Assembly: GCA_964636575.1 (NCBI GenBank)
Contig: CAZWSE010000018.1
Span: forward strand, 1 to 40,852
From: CAZWSE01 sp964636575
Lineage (GTDB): Bacteria; Pseudomonadota; Alphaproteobacteria; Rhodobacterales; Rhodobacteraceae
DNA length: 40,852 nucleotides
Reading direction: 5' to 3'
Positions 16,333-23,973 of the stretch are shown here, piece after piece (positions within the stretch are counted from its first letter, which is position 1; the number at the start of each line of letters is the position of its first letter). Both the position numbers and the translations under genes were made by a program. Under the pieces are notes generated by a model, which saw only the letters and a program-made list of their open reading frames with translations, made no database searches and was not told the DNA's origin.

Positions 16333-16964
16333 GTGGCTCTCCGCAATGTGCTGGTCAGGACGCCCATCGCAATCAGGGTGGCCCCGCCGCCCCGTGTGAT
16401 CCAGCGCAACAAGGTTGGACGTGTGATTTGCCTGCGCATCGCGTTGGCTGCAAGTGCAAAGACCAAAGCGTTGATTGCGGCAATGCCCACGAAGGTTGCA
16501 ATCAACAGGGCCGCCTGTGGCGCAAAAGCGTGGGCTGGGTCAATGAACTGCGGCACGAAGGCAATAAAGAAGGTGTTCGATTTCGGGTTCAGCGCTGTCA
16601 CGGTTGTCAGATCCCGAAACACTTTGCCCGCTGTGGTCCCCGCTGGTTTTTCCAAAAGCCCAAGGCTTTGGTCGCCCTCAAATGTGCTTAGGATCATCTT
16701 GACCCCCAAATAAACCAGATAGACCGCCCCGATCCATTTGAGCACTGTAAAGGCCATGGCCGACGCCAGAAACAGCGCCCCAAGTCCGATCACCGACAGC
16801 GTCATCGCGATGAAATCCCCTGCCGCGACCCCCAATGCCGAGGCCACCGCGACCCGTCTGCCTTGGGTCAGCGCATAGCTCAGCACCATCAAAATCGTCG
16901 GTCCCGGCAAGATCAGCAGCGCCGTGGACGCCGCCGCAAAGGTCAACCAGAGGTCAAAGGGCAT
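16329..16964 (-). CDS. LysE family amino acid or metabolite exporter
   Basis: A 211-residue membrane protein with the six-helix hydrophobic pattern of the LysE/RhtB family. The N-terminus FAAASTALLILPGPTILMVLS carries the conserved PGP in helix 1, and GVKMILSTFEG follows the second or third helix. Members export amino acids such as lysine, threonine or homoserine, and some related transporters move purine compounds. Its place between the DUF2927 and apt genes in an adenine-salvage operon raises the idea of a purine or methylthio-metabolite exporter, but nothing in the sequence proves it. The ATG at 16964 follows an AGGAAAC-like ribosome site. Confidence 0.88.
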   Translation of the reverse strand: MPFDLWLTFAAASTALLILPGPTILMVLSYALTQGRRVAVASALGVAAGDFIAMTLSVIGLGALFLASAMAFTVLKWIGAVYLVYLGVKMILSTFEGDQSLGLLEKPAGTTAGKVFRDLTTVTALNPKSNTFFIAFVPQFIDPAHAFAPQAALLIATFVGIAAINALVFALAANAMRRQITRPTLLRWITRGGGATLIAMGVLTSTLRRAT

Positions 16965-16981
16965 AGGTGCGTTTCCTGTAG

Positions 16982-17662
16982 TTACTGTGTCTCATAATGT
17001 CGTCTCACTGCCATCGCGTCTTGATCTTTGAGCCGTGTCACCGCGTTGCTGTGCTGGTCAAAAATCGAGCCCCCCTTGTAGTAGGGGTTATCGATGTCGG
17101 TCAAAAGGCCCAAAGACTGCACCATCTCTTCCAAGACCACCGACCGCAGCGCCGAGCGTTCAACCGAAGGGCTGATAATGATGACCCCACGGATCAATTC
17201 GTGTTCGCCGTTCCACCAGATGTGCACGTAGGCTGCATCCATCCAGTTTCCGTCCAGTCCGGGAATGCCGGTGCCGCTCAGCACTGCTTTTTCGGGCACA
17301 TCCAGAAGCATCACTTGAATGGTTGGGATCCCGTCATCGCGGGTCAGCGTGATGTTCGCGTCCAGTCCGTTGATTTCCGCGATTGCCCCTTCGAACGCTT
17401 GTTCTGCCAAGGTGACCTTGGATTTCGGAAACCCCGCATCAATCCGTGTGATCCCGATGCGCAATGACTGCGCGACCTCATTCGGCCAGCGCACCAAAGG
17501 CATTTTGCAGTCCGCCCCTTGTGGCGCTGCACAGGCGACCATTTTGTAGAATGCCTCATCCGAGAGTTTGCCTTGGCTGCTTAGATAGTCTTGCTCTGCG
17601 ACAGCGGGCAGAGCGAGTGTGCTGAGAAGACCCCCTACCAAAAGCCCAAAGCCGCGTATCAC
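16982..17662 (-). CDS. DUF2927 family secreted protein
   Basis: A 226-residue protein with a signal peptide (1-22, ALPAVA) and a mature domain I place in DUF2927 from the C-terminal pattern LEEMVQSLGLLTDIDNPYYKGGSIFD, followed by an LKDQDAMAVRRHY ending. Many members have a metzincin-like HExxQ or EExxQ-type segment here; this copy reads EEMVQ. The absence of a full HExxH leaves catalytic activity uncertain. Two cysteines (in VACAAPQGADC) could form a disulfide in the periplasm. The start is a GTG that overlaps the mtnP stop by four bases. The function of the family is not established to my knowledge. Confidence 0.75.
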   Translation of the reverse strand: MIRGFGLLVGGLLSTLALPAVAEQDYLSSQGKLSDEAFYKMVACAAPQGADCKMPLVRWPNEVAQSLRIGITRIDAGFPKSKVTLAEQAFEGAIAEINGLDANITLTRDDGIPTIQVMLLDVPEKAVLSGTGIPGLDGNWMDAAYVHIWWNGEHELIRGVIIISPSVERSALRSVVLEEMVQSLGLLTDIDNPYYKGGSIFDQHSNAVTRLKDQDAMAVRRHYETQ

Positions 17663-18531
17663 AGCAGACGGCCCATCACCGCATCTAGCTTTGCCATCAC
17701 CGCAGGATCACGATTGTCGGGCTGGGTCAGCACGGCGAATTCAAGCGCGCGATCACATCCGTGCGGGCAGGGCGCGCGACCTTTCCCCAAAAGCTTGGGC
17801 AACCGTCGCACCAGATCGCGGCCTTTGTCGGCGTTGCCCATCAGCGTTTTGATGATCTCGGTCACGTCGACTTCGCCGTGATCGGGATGCCAGCTGTCAT
17901 AGTCCGTGATCATCGCCACGGAGGCGTAGCAAAGCTCTGCCTCGCGGGCCAGTTTCGCTTCGGGCATGTTGGTCATTCCGATGACATCGCACCCCCATTG
18001 TTCGCGGTACATCTTGCTTTCTGCCAATGTGCTGAACTGCGGCCCTTCCATTGCCAGATAGGTGCCGCCTTTGTGGGTTGTGATCCCTGCGTCTTGTGCG
18101 GCCTCATGGCATGCATCGGTCAACCGTGGGCAGGTCGGGTGCGCCACGGACACATGCGCCACGCAGCCTGTCCCAAAGAAGGACTTTTCACGTGCAAACG
18201 TCCGGTCAATGAATTGATCTACAAGCACAAAGTCCCCTGGAGCCATGTCTTCGCGGAACGATCCGCACGCACTCACGCTGATGACGTCCGTCACGCCGAC
18301 CCGTTTCAAGGCGTCAATGTTCGCACGATAGGGAACAGTCGTCGGTGAATGGACGTGCCCGCGTCCGTGGCGGGGCAGAAAGACCATCTCTACCCCGTCT
18401 AATGTCCCTGTCAAAAGCTGGTCAGACGGTGCCCCCCACGGGCTGTCCACAGTGGTCCATGTCGGGTTTTCCAACCCGTCGATGTCGTACAGCCCCGATC
18501 CGCCGATAATGCCGAGTTTTGTTTGGGTCAT
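17659..18531 (-). CDS. mtnP: S-methyl-5'-thioadenosine phosphorylase
   Basis: A 290-residue phosphorylase that cleaves methylthioadenosine, the by-product of polyamine and N-acylhomoserine lactone synthesis, to adenine and methylthioribose-1-phosphate. Family motifs: GIIGGSGLYDI at the N-terminus, FLPRHGRGH for phosphate binding, AMEGPQFSTLAES and MTNMPEAKLAREAELCYA for the base and ribose pockets, and ITDYDSWH. The start at 18531 is preceded by GGAG; the frame is open for 59 more codons upstream, but these match nothing in the family. It heads the operon mtnP-DUF2927-lysE-apt and diverges from the SulP gene across about 200 bases. The HGCDRALEFAVL tail region is common in proteobacterial homologs. 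Confidence 0.95.
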   Translation of the reverse strand: MTQTKLGIIGGSGLYDIDGLENPTWTTVDSPWGAPSDQLLTGTLDGVEMVFLPRHGRGHVHSPTTVPYRANIDALKRVGVTDVISVSACGSFREDMAPGDFVLVDQFIDRTFAREKSFFGTGCVAHVSVAHPTCPRLTDACHEAAQDAGITTHKGGTYLAMEGPQFSTLAESKMYREQWGCDVIGMTNMPEAKLAREAELCYASVAMITDYDSWHPDHGEVDVTEIIKTLMGNADKGRDLVRRLPKLLGKGRAPCPHGCDRALEFAVLTQPDNRDPAVMAKLDAVMGRLL

Positions 18532-18728
18532 GGGGGCTCCTGCGGTTGTGTTTCGGCCCTCAACCTGACGGGGCTTGCCAGTGAAATCAACCGTTTCCAA
18601 GCCCAAAGCTAGACGGGGCTGAGATTCCCCTGTAGAGACCGCCCAAAATGCGTTCATGCGTGCTTTACAAAGGTGCGTTAGACAGTGCGCAACACCGAGC
18701 AGCCTCAAACCGTTAAGGACCGCCTCAC

Positions 18729-20357
18729 ATGAGAAAAGCCATTCTGGCCACCTTTGCCGACCGCCTTGTGATGCCCGATCTGGGTTGGATGCAGGACGAG
18801 ACGTTGAACGCGGGGCGTATTCGCATTGAAATTCTGGCCGGTCTGACCGTTGCTTTGGCCCTTGTGCCCGAGGCTGTGGCCTTTGCGTTCGTGGCCGGTG
18901 TTGACCCGCTTGTTGGATTGTATGCGGCCTTTATCGTGGGCCTGATCACTGCGTTGATCGGTGGTCGCCCCGGTATGATTTCGGGTGCTACGGGCGCCTT
19001 GGCGGTTGTCATGGTTGCACTGGTTGCGCAGCACGGTGTTGAGTACCTGTTTGCCACCGTTGTTTTGATGGGCCTTTTGCAGATTTTCGCGGGCATTATG
19101 CAGTGGGGGAAGTTTATCCGGCTTGTCCCACATCCGGTGATGCTTGGCTTTGTAAACGGTCTTGCGATTGTTATTTTTCTGGCTCAAATGACCCAATTCA
19201 AGGTGCCGGGGTCGGTCGTCAATGACGGTCACGGGCTAAGCGGGGGCGAGTGGCTGACAGGCGCGCCCTTGTATCTGATGCTTGCGCTTGTGGCTTGCAC
19301 CATGGCGATTATCTGGGTCATTCCGCGCATTACCAAGGTTGTGCCAGCCCCTTTGGCAGGGATTGGAATTGTCGCCGCTGTGGTGATTGGCTTTGGTTTG
19401 GACGTGCCGACGGTGGGCGATTTGGCGTCGATCGAAGGGGGCTTGCCGCCGCTGCATATCCCTATGGTGCCGCTAAATTGGGAAACCTTTGAGATCATTC
19501 TGCCCTATGCTGTCATTCTGGCTGCCATTGGTTTGATTGAAAGCCTACTGACCCTGAACCTTGTGGGTGAGATCACCAACAAGCGTGGCGGTGCAAGCCA
19601 AGAGTGTATTGCCCAAGGTGTGTCCAACACCGTTACCGGCTTTTTCGGTGGTATGGGCGGCTGCGCGATGATTGGTCAGTCGATGATCAACGTAAAATCT
19701 GGTGGCCGGACCCGTATCGCGGGTGTTGCTGCCGCCTTGTTCCTGTTGCTGTTTATTCTGGTCGGATCGAGCGTGATTGAACTGATCCCATTGGCCGCGC
19801 TTGTGGGCGTAATGTTTATGGTTGTCATCGGCACCTTCGCTTGGAATAGCCTGACCATTTTGCGCAAAGTGCCGTTGATTGATGCCTTCGTTATTCTGCT
19901 GGTGACTGTTGTTACTGTTATGGAAGATCTGGCTGTTGCGGTTGTGGTCGGTGTGATCGTGTCTGCCCTTGCCTACGCTTGGAACAATGCCCGCCGTATT
20001 CACGCGAAAATCTATGAGACGCCTGAAGGGGCCAAGGTCTATCAGGTTCAAGGTCCGCTGTTCTTCGGGTCCAGCGACGGGTTTACCGAACTTTTCAGCC
20101 CATCAAACGACCCCAGCCTTGTGATCGTTGACTTTGCTGACAGCCGCGTTGTGGATCAATCTGCCTTGCAGGCCATTGAGGCCGTTGCTTTGAAGTACGA
20201 AGGGCAGGGCAAGGAAATCCAGCTGCGGCACCTGAGCCGTGACTGTCACCAGTTGCTGTCAAAGGCCGGTCACTTGATGGTCGATAGTGATGATGATCCG
20301 GATTACGAGATCGCCGTGAACTATTCGGTTAAGACGGGTATTCTGGGCGGCCACTAA
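18729..20357 (+). CDS. SulP family anion transporter with STAS domain
   Basis: A 542-residue membrane protein. A short cytoplasmic N-terminus leads to the SulP core of about 10-14 helices, with the signature region AGLTVALALVPEAVAFAFVAGVDPLVGLYAA near 37-67 (conserved PEA and GLYAA), followed by a C-terminal STAS domain at about 430-535 with the IVDFADSRVVDQSALQAIEAV strand and helix. SulP proteins carry sulfate, bicarbonate or dicarboxylates, often with Na+ or H+. The sequence fits the marine sulfate/bicarbonate (BicA-like) branch, but the substrate is open. AAGGA lies 9 bases before the ATG. The gene converges on nicO over a hairpin. Confidence 0.92.
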   Translation: MRKAILATFADRLVMPDLGWMQDETLNAGRIRIEILAGLTVALALVPEAVAFAFVAGVDPLVGLYAAFIVGLITALIGGRPGMISGATGALAVVMVALVAQHGVEYLFATVVLMGLLQIFAGIMQWGKFIRLVPHPVMLGFVNGLAIVIFLAQMTQFKVPGSVVNDGHGLSGGEWLTGAPLYLMLALVACTMAIIWVIPRITKVVPAPLAGIGIVAAVVIGFGLDVPTVGDLASIEGGLPPLHIPMVPLNWETFEIILPYAVILAAIGLIESLLTLNLVGEITNKRGGASQECIAQGVSNTVTGFFGGMGGCAMIGQSMINVKSGGRTRIAGVAAALFLLLFILVGSSVIELIPLAALVGVMFMVVIGTFAWNSLTILRKVPLIDAFVILLVTVVTVMEDLAVAVVVGVIVSALAYAWNNARRIHAKIYETPEGAKVYQVQGPLFFGSSDGFTELFSPSNDPSLVIVDFADSRVVDQSALQAIEAVALKYEGQGKEIQLRHLSRDCHQLLSKAGHLMVDSDDDPDYEIAVNYSVKTGILGGH

Positions 20358-20366
20358 GCCTGTCTT

Positions 20367-20391
20367 TGCGGGCCTTAGCTAAGCGCCCGCA
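20367..20391. terminator. near-perfect inverted repeat between convergent SulP and NicO genes
   Basis: TGCGGGC (20367-20373) pairs with GCCCGCA (20385-20391), and the inner CTTAG/CTAAG arms (20374-20383) form a perfect palindrome, with a single bulged C at 20384. The stem is about 12 bp, overlaps the last codons and stop of nicO, and starts 9 bases after the SulP stop. No T-tract follows on either strand, so if it terminates it does so by a hairpin-only or Rho-assisted mechanism. Confidence 0.5.
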
Positions 20392-21319
20392 ACACAAAGC
20401 CCGATGCGATCAGTGCGATCACCCCGCCTGCGATAATCTCGATCAGAGGGATGACTGTGGTGGTCAGCCGTGAACCTGACAGGCTTTCGATCATGCTGCC
20501 CCGTACCCCCACGGCCGCCAGTCCGACTGCGATTGTTACCGTTGCCGTTCCAAGTGCCATTGCAAAGGCCCCTGCGATGCCTGCAAGCGCGATGCCCATT
20601 TGCCATGTGATGATCAGCACAAAAAGCGCGCCTGTGCAGGGCCGCAAGGCGATGCCGCCGATCAGGATCAGGGCCTCGCGTAGGGTGTTTGTGTTTGAGG
20701 CTTGCTCAATCGTTGGCCCGTGGCTGTGCCCGCAGGTGTTGCAGGTGCCGTTTTCGTCATGATCATGGTCATGCGTGTGGTCGTGGTGATGATGGTGCGC
20801 ATGGGCGTGGTTGTGAGTGTGGCTGGCGCTGGCCCGCAACCGTCGCAGTCCTCGCCAGACCAGCCAAAGGCCGATCAATCCGATGGCGGCATAGCTGAGA
20901 GGGGCCATATAGTTTTCTGTCACCCCCACCAGCGCTTCGCGGCCCAATTGAAAGATCCAGATGCCTGCATAGACCACCGCGATGGCTGTGACCGCTTGAG
21001 CAAGGCTTGAGGCCAGTGAGATCAGCGACAGCCGCAACCATGGCACCTGTCTGCCCAATCCGTAGCCACCGATCACGATTTTGCCGTGCCCCGGTCCGAT
21101 GGCGTGAAAGAAGCCGTAGGAAAAGCAAAGGGTCAGCAACAGCCCGACAGCGCCTGCGTCGCCTGTCCTTATTCCGCGCAGGGTGCGCGCGATCTGGTTT
21201 TGGAAGGCGCGTTGTTCGCCTGCTGCCCATGCCGCCAGTTGATCGAAGGTGCCTGATTGCCACGCCCACAGGGCTGCGGCGGCCGCCACAAGGCAGATGA
21301 CGCTTAGGACCCTGCGCAT
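20375..21319 (-). CDS. NicO family nickel/cobalt (or zinc) membrane transporter
   Basis: A 314-residue membrane protein with six or so helices and the NicO/RcnA signature HAIGPGHGK at 72-80. Between the halves lies a cytoplasmic-type metal-binding loop at about 167-200 with 16 or more histidines, alternating His-Asp pairs and a CNTCGHSHG motif (Cys193, Cys196). The second half has the RPCTGALFVLI motif typical of the family. The loop suggests metal sensing or buffering during transport of Ni, Co or Zn. Its ATG lies within the end of the upstream DUF1007 gene (16-base overlap), a partnership seen in many Proteobacteria. Import versus export cannot be decided from sequence alone. Confidence 0.9.
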   Translation of the reverse strand: MRRVLSVICLVAAAAALWAWQSGTFDQLAAWAAGEQRAFQNQIARTLRGIRTGDAGAVGLLLTLCFSYGFFHAIGPGHGKIVIGGYGLGRQVPWLRLSLISLASSLAQAVTAIAVVYAGIWIFQLGREALVGVTENYMAPLSYAAIGLIGLWLVWRGLRRLRASASHTHNHAHAHHHHHDHTHDHDHDENGTCNTCGHSHGPTIEQASNTNTLREALILIGGIALRPCTGALFVLIITWQMGIALAGIAGAFAMALGTATVTIAVGLAAVGVRGSMIESLSGSRLTTTVIPLIEIIAGGVIALIASGFVLRALS

Positions 21320-21960
21320 GTCACTTGCACGTCTGTCGCGAAGCGTGCGCCGATGTCTGGCAGCCCCATGTCTTCGGGGTCGGCTTGGGCTGGCACGGCT
21401 TGCAGTTTCAGCGCCAGATTTTCCATTTCTTCGGTCAGGTCGGGTTCAAACTTGGTGACTGTGCAATCTGTGCTGCCTTCGACCTCAAGCGCGAGGCTGA
21501 CGTCATAGGCGGTATAGTAGGTGGGATCATAGGGTTTGAGCGACAGCAACCCGTCGATCTTGGGCGTGCCAGTCACATCGCGGGTGTGGAACGAAACGAT
21601 CCGTCCGTCGCGCATGGTTGCATAGGCTTTTTTGGGTCCAGACAGTTTGAGCGGCATCCCGTCGAGCGTGGCGACCAGATCGCCGTTGAACCCGTCGACC
21701 CATTGCGCATCGAAGCCCGACAAAAATGCGGTTTCCGCATCCGTCAGCGCGCCGTCGCCATCGCTGTCGATCTTGTAGTCTTCTGCAATGAGCAGCGAAT
21801 AGAGATCGTCATAGACCCACGTGACAGTGATCTGCGTGAGCCTGTTTTGATCGTCCAGAATGACCTTTATCCCTGTGTCAATGAACACATGGGGGTGCGT
21901 TTGCCCGATCAGGGGCAGTGCGGACAGCGCGATTGCAAGGGGCCATTTCATGAATGTCAT
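21304..21960 (-). CDS. DUF1007 periplasmic protein, NicO partner
   Basis: A 218-residue protein with a signal peptide whose probable cleavage (after IGQ or so) exposes an N-terminal THPHVFID segment, a candidate amino-terminal metal-binding site shared by the DUF1007 family. An EF-hand-like loop DSDGDGALTDAE is visible near residues 65-76, and two late cysteines (STDCTV and QVTCAGS) may pair. DUF1007 genes usually sit beside NicO-type transporters, as here with a 16-base overlap, and the protein probably passes metal to or from the channel on the periplasmic side. The ATG at 21951 is an alternative start three codons in. No strong ribosome site distinguishes the two. Confidence 0.85.
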   Translation of the reverse strand: MTFMKWPLAIALSALPLIGQTHPHVFIDTGIKVILDDQNRLTQITVTWVYDDLYSLLIAEDYKIDSDGDGALTDAETAFLSGFDAQWVDGFNGDLVATLDGMPLKLSGPKKAYATMRDGRIVSFHTRDVTGTPKIDGLLSLKPYDPTYYTAYDVSLALEVEGSTDCTVTKFEPDLTEEMENLALKLQAVPAQADPEDMGLPDIGARFATDVQVTCAGS

Positions 21961-21981
21961 TTAGGGGCTAATCCTGTGGGT

Positions 21982-22587
21982 TCAATCGTCGGGGCGTGTC
22001 AGCTCAAAGGCGTCGCGGATGTGGCTGTAGTCTCTGTAGCCCAATCGTGTCAGCGGCTGATAGGTGGTTACATCGAACTTTCCGTCCACAATGCAATCAT
22101 CGCGCAGGTGAACGCCAATCACTTCTCCGAAGGTTGCGAAGTTGTTGTCGCCTTCGAGTTTCACCATTTGCGTCATTTTACATTCGAGTGCCGCGGGCGT
22201 TCCCGCAACCCGAGCGCAGTTGATGGTTTCACATTCTTCCGCCGTTAGCCCTGCATGGGCAAATTCATCGGTTTCTTTGGGCCATGTCCCAGAGCTGATA
22301 TTCATTGCGTCGCGCATGGCGTATTCCACGACTGACACGCAGAACACGCCGGTGTCGCGAATATTGGACAGGGTGTCTTTGGTGTCGCCCCGATCTTCTT
22401 TGAACCCTGTCGATGTGAACATGACCTGCGGCGGAAAATAGGCCGCCCCGTTGAAGAACGAATAGGGTGCCAGATTGTTGTGCCCTTCGCTGTCGCGGGT
22501 GGATATCCATGCGATCGGGCGCGGTGTGACGATCGCGTTGAAGGGGTTGTGTGGCAGTCCGTGGCCGTCTTCGGGGCGGTAGAACAT
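21982..22587 (-). CDS. flavin reductase-like FMN-binding domain protein
   Basis: A 201-residue soluble protein of the flavin reductase-like split-barrel family. The N-terminus MFYRPEDGHGLPHNPFNAIVTPRPIAWIST gives the FMN-contact strand, then APYSFFNGAAYFPPQVMF, a second FMN-binding stretch; FATFGEVIGVHL is the later barrel strand. Such proteins bind FMN and act as oxygenase flavin reductases or in diverse reductions; no partner oxygenase lies next to it. AGGAG sits upstream of the ATG at 22587; the longer open frame to 22764 has no ribosome site or family match. It lies 21 bases from DUF1007 but is divergent from the GNAT gene at 22671. Confidence 0.88.
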   Translation of the reverse strand: MFYRPEDGHGLPHNPFNAIVTPRPIAWISTRDSEGHNNLAPYSFFNGAAYFPPQVMFTSTGFKEDRGDTKDTLSNIRDTGVFCVSVVEYAMRDAMNISSGTWPKETDEFAHAGLTAEECETINCARVAGTPAALECKMTQMVKLEGDNNFATFGEVIGVHLRDDCIVDGKFDVTTYQPLTRLGYRDYSHIRDAFELTRPDD

Positions 22588-22670
22588 TTGTGGTGGCTCC
22601 TGTTGCTTGCAGCAGTGATAACGCTGAAGTAATCTGACCGCCACCACATCCCACGCTGGAGCCACTTCTT

Positions 22671-23168
22671 TTGTATTCAATCTCTGCCGAAATCTCTGGC
22701 GATTGGTGGGAAGTCGAGGCGCTGTTTGATCTGTGCTTTGCGCCGGGCCGAGAGGCTTTGTCATCGTACCGCCTGCGTGAGGATGTCCCGCCCGTGGCGG
22801 ACCTGTGTCTGATTGCCCGCGATGCGGACGGGATTTTGGCTGGAGCTGTCCGGTTTTGGCCTGTCACCGTTGGGCGTGACGCGGCACTGCTGCTTGGCCC
22901 GATTGCGGTGCATCCCACCCGCCAGGGGGAGGGGTTGGCCCAAGGTCTGATCACGGATGCTTTGACCCGCGCTGTGGATGCGGGGTGGCACCGCGTTTTG
23001 CTGGTCGGGGATGCGCCCTATTATGGTCAGTTCGGGTTTTCCAAAGCAGAGGGCGTTATGTTTCCGCCGCCGACCAATCCTGATCGTGTTTTGGCCTGTG
23101 CGTTGACCGATGGCGCATGGGACGGTGTTGCGGGTCTTGTGTCAAAGGCTGCGGGTGCGCCGCATTGA
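22671..23168 (+). CDS. GNAT family N-acetyltransferase (YhbS-like)
   Basis: A 165-residue single-domain acetyltransferase. The central strand LLLGPIAVHPTRQGEGLAQGLI shows the RQGEGLA acetyl-CoA loop, and YYGQFGFSKAEGVMFP matches the C-terminal GF...A region of YhbS-like proteins. The start is probably a TTG at 22671: GGAG sits 9 bases upstream and no ATG exists near the expected N-terminus. The gene shares an 83-base divergent spacer with the flavin reductase gene. Targets of this branch, including tRNA or small amines, are mostly unassigned, so no function is claimed. Confidence 0.82.
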   Translation: MYSISAEISGDWWEVEALFDLCFAPGREALSSYRLREDVPPVADLCLIARDADGILAGAVRFWPVTVGRDAALLLGPIAVHPTRQGEGLAQGLITDALTRAVDAGWHRVLLVGDAPYYGQFGFSKAEGVMFPPPTNPDRVLACALTDGAWDGVAGLVSKAAGAPH

Positions 23169-23187
23169 ATTTGCCCTTTGCGTGATT

Positions 23188-23210
23188 AAGTATTTTTAGA
23201 AAAATGAAGG
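23188..23210 (+). repeat. AGTATTTTT intergenic element, copy 1
   Basis: The sequence AAGTATTTTTAG, then AAAAATGAAGG, lies between the GNAT and EcsC genes and ends in the EcsC ribosome site. It contains the dyad ATTTTT-AG-AAAAAT. A related element, AGTATTTTTCAAAGGG, occurs at 28371-28386 before lysC. I recall similar AGTATTTTT elements from other Rhodobacteraceae intergenic regions. Confidence 0.45.
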
Positions 23211-23225
23211 AGGGGGAGGGCCGAG

Positions 23226-23966
23226 ATGTCCAAGGATTTGACCCAAGTCGATCTTGAAGCGGAGTTGGAGCGTCTGGCCGAGCGGTACCGTGGTGCCAAT
23301 GGCCCTGCCATACAGATTTTGAACCGGATCGCGGGCAGTGCGGAGACCCTTTTGGACCGTTTGCCCGAAGCGGTGCGCGGCCAGTTGGACAGCGCCACCC
23401 GTCAGGCTTTGGAGGTGTCCTTGAAGGCTGCAAGTTCCAGCCGCCAAACTGTCCCTGACCAATCCGACTGGATGAACCGCGTTATCAATACCTCGCTTGG
23501 GGCTGTTGGCGGCATCGGTGGGTTGCCCTCTGCCTTGGCTGAACTGCCGTTCACGACCACCATGTTGATGCGCATCATTGAGGGCATCGCCGTTGAATAT
23601 GGCTTTGATCCGACCCATGAGAATGTTCAGTTTGATTGTTTGCAGGTCTTTGGCGCGGCAGGTCCCTTAGAACACGATGACGGTGCCGATTTGGGCTTTA
23701 TCGCGGTACGCACTGGACTGCCCAGCATCATTGCCCGTGTCGCCCCAAGGTTGGGCGCTGTTTTGGGCCAAAAAGTTGCCGCCCAGTCTGTGCCTGTTTT
23801 GGGGGCCGTTGCGGGGGCTGCAACCAATTTCGCCTATACCAGTTACTATCAGGATATTGCCCATGTCCATTTCGGCCTGCGCAAGCTGGCGGTCGATGTG
23901 GGCAAGCCTGAGCAAGAGCTGGTTGAGATGTTGCGCGCCCGTATGTTGGCCCCGCCTGTATCTTGA
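23226..23966 (+). CDS. EcsC family protein
   Basis: A 246-residue protein related to the C-terminal EcsC domain first noted beside a Bacillus ABC transporter. The match rests on the overall pattern: a hydrophilic helical N-terminus, a glycine-rich hydrophobic stretch (VINTSLGAVGGIGGLPSALAELPFTTTMLMRIIEGIA, about 85-121), FGAAGPLEHDD, and a second hydrophobic stretch with LGAVLGQKVAAQSVPVLGAVAGAATNFAYTSYYQDIA near the C-terminus. Weak membrane association is likely. The biochemical role of the family is not known. The ATG follows a strong GGAGGGGGAGGG ribosome site and the AGTATTTTT element. It converges on modC with only 7 bases between stops. Confidence 0.82.
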   Translation: MSKDLTQVDLEAELERLAERYRGANGPAIQILNRIAGSAETLLDRLPEAVRGQLDSATRQALEVSLKAASSSRQTVPDQSDWMNRVINTSLGAVGGIGGLPSALAELPFTTTMLMRIIEGIAVEYGFDPTHENVQFDCLQVFGAAGPLEHDDGADLGFIAVRTGLPSIIARVAPRLGAVLGQKVAAQSVPVLGAVAGAATNFAYTSYYQDIAHVHFGLRKLAVDVGKPEQELVEMLRARMLAPPVS

Positions 23967-23973
23967 TTTTGGA

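Noticed and set aside
18532..18708. An extended mtnP reading frame upstream of 18531
   Set aside because: The extra 59 codons match no family feature; GGAG before the ATG at 18531 supports the shorter form.
20867..20901. Histidine codon run as a repeat expansion in the nicO gene region
   Set aside because: The CAC/CAT-rich stretch encodes the metal-binding loop in frame and is explained by the protein, not by a DNA repeat.
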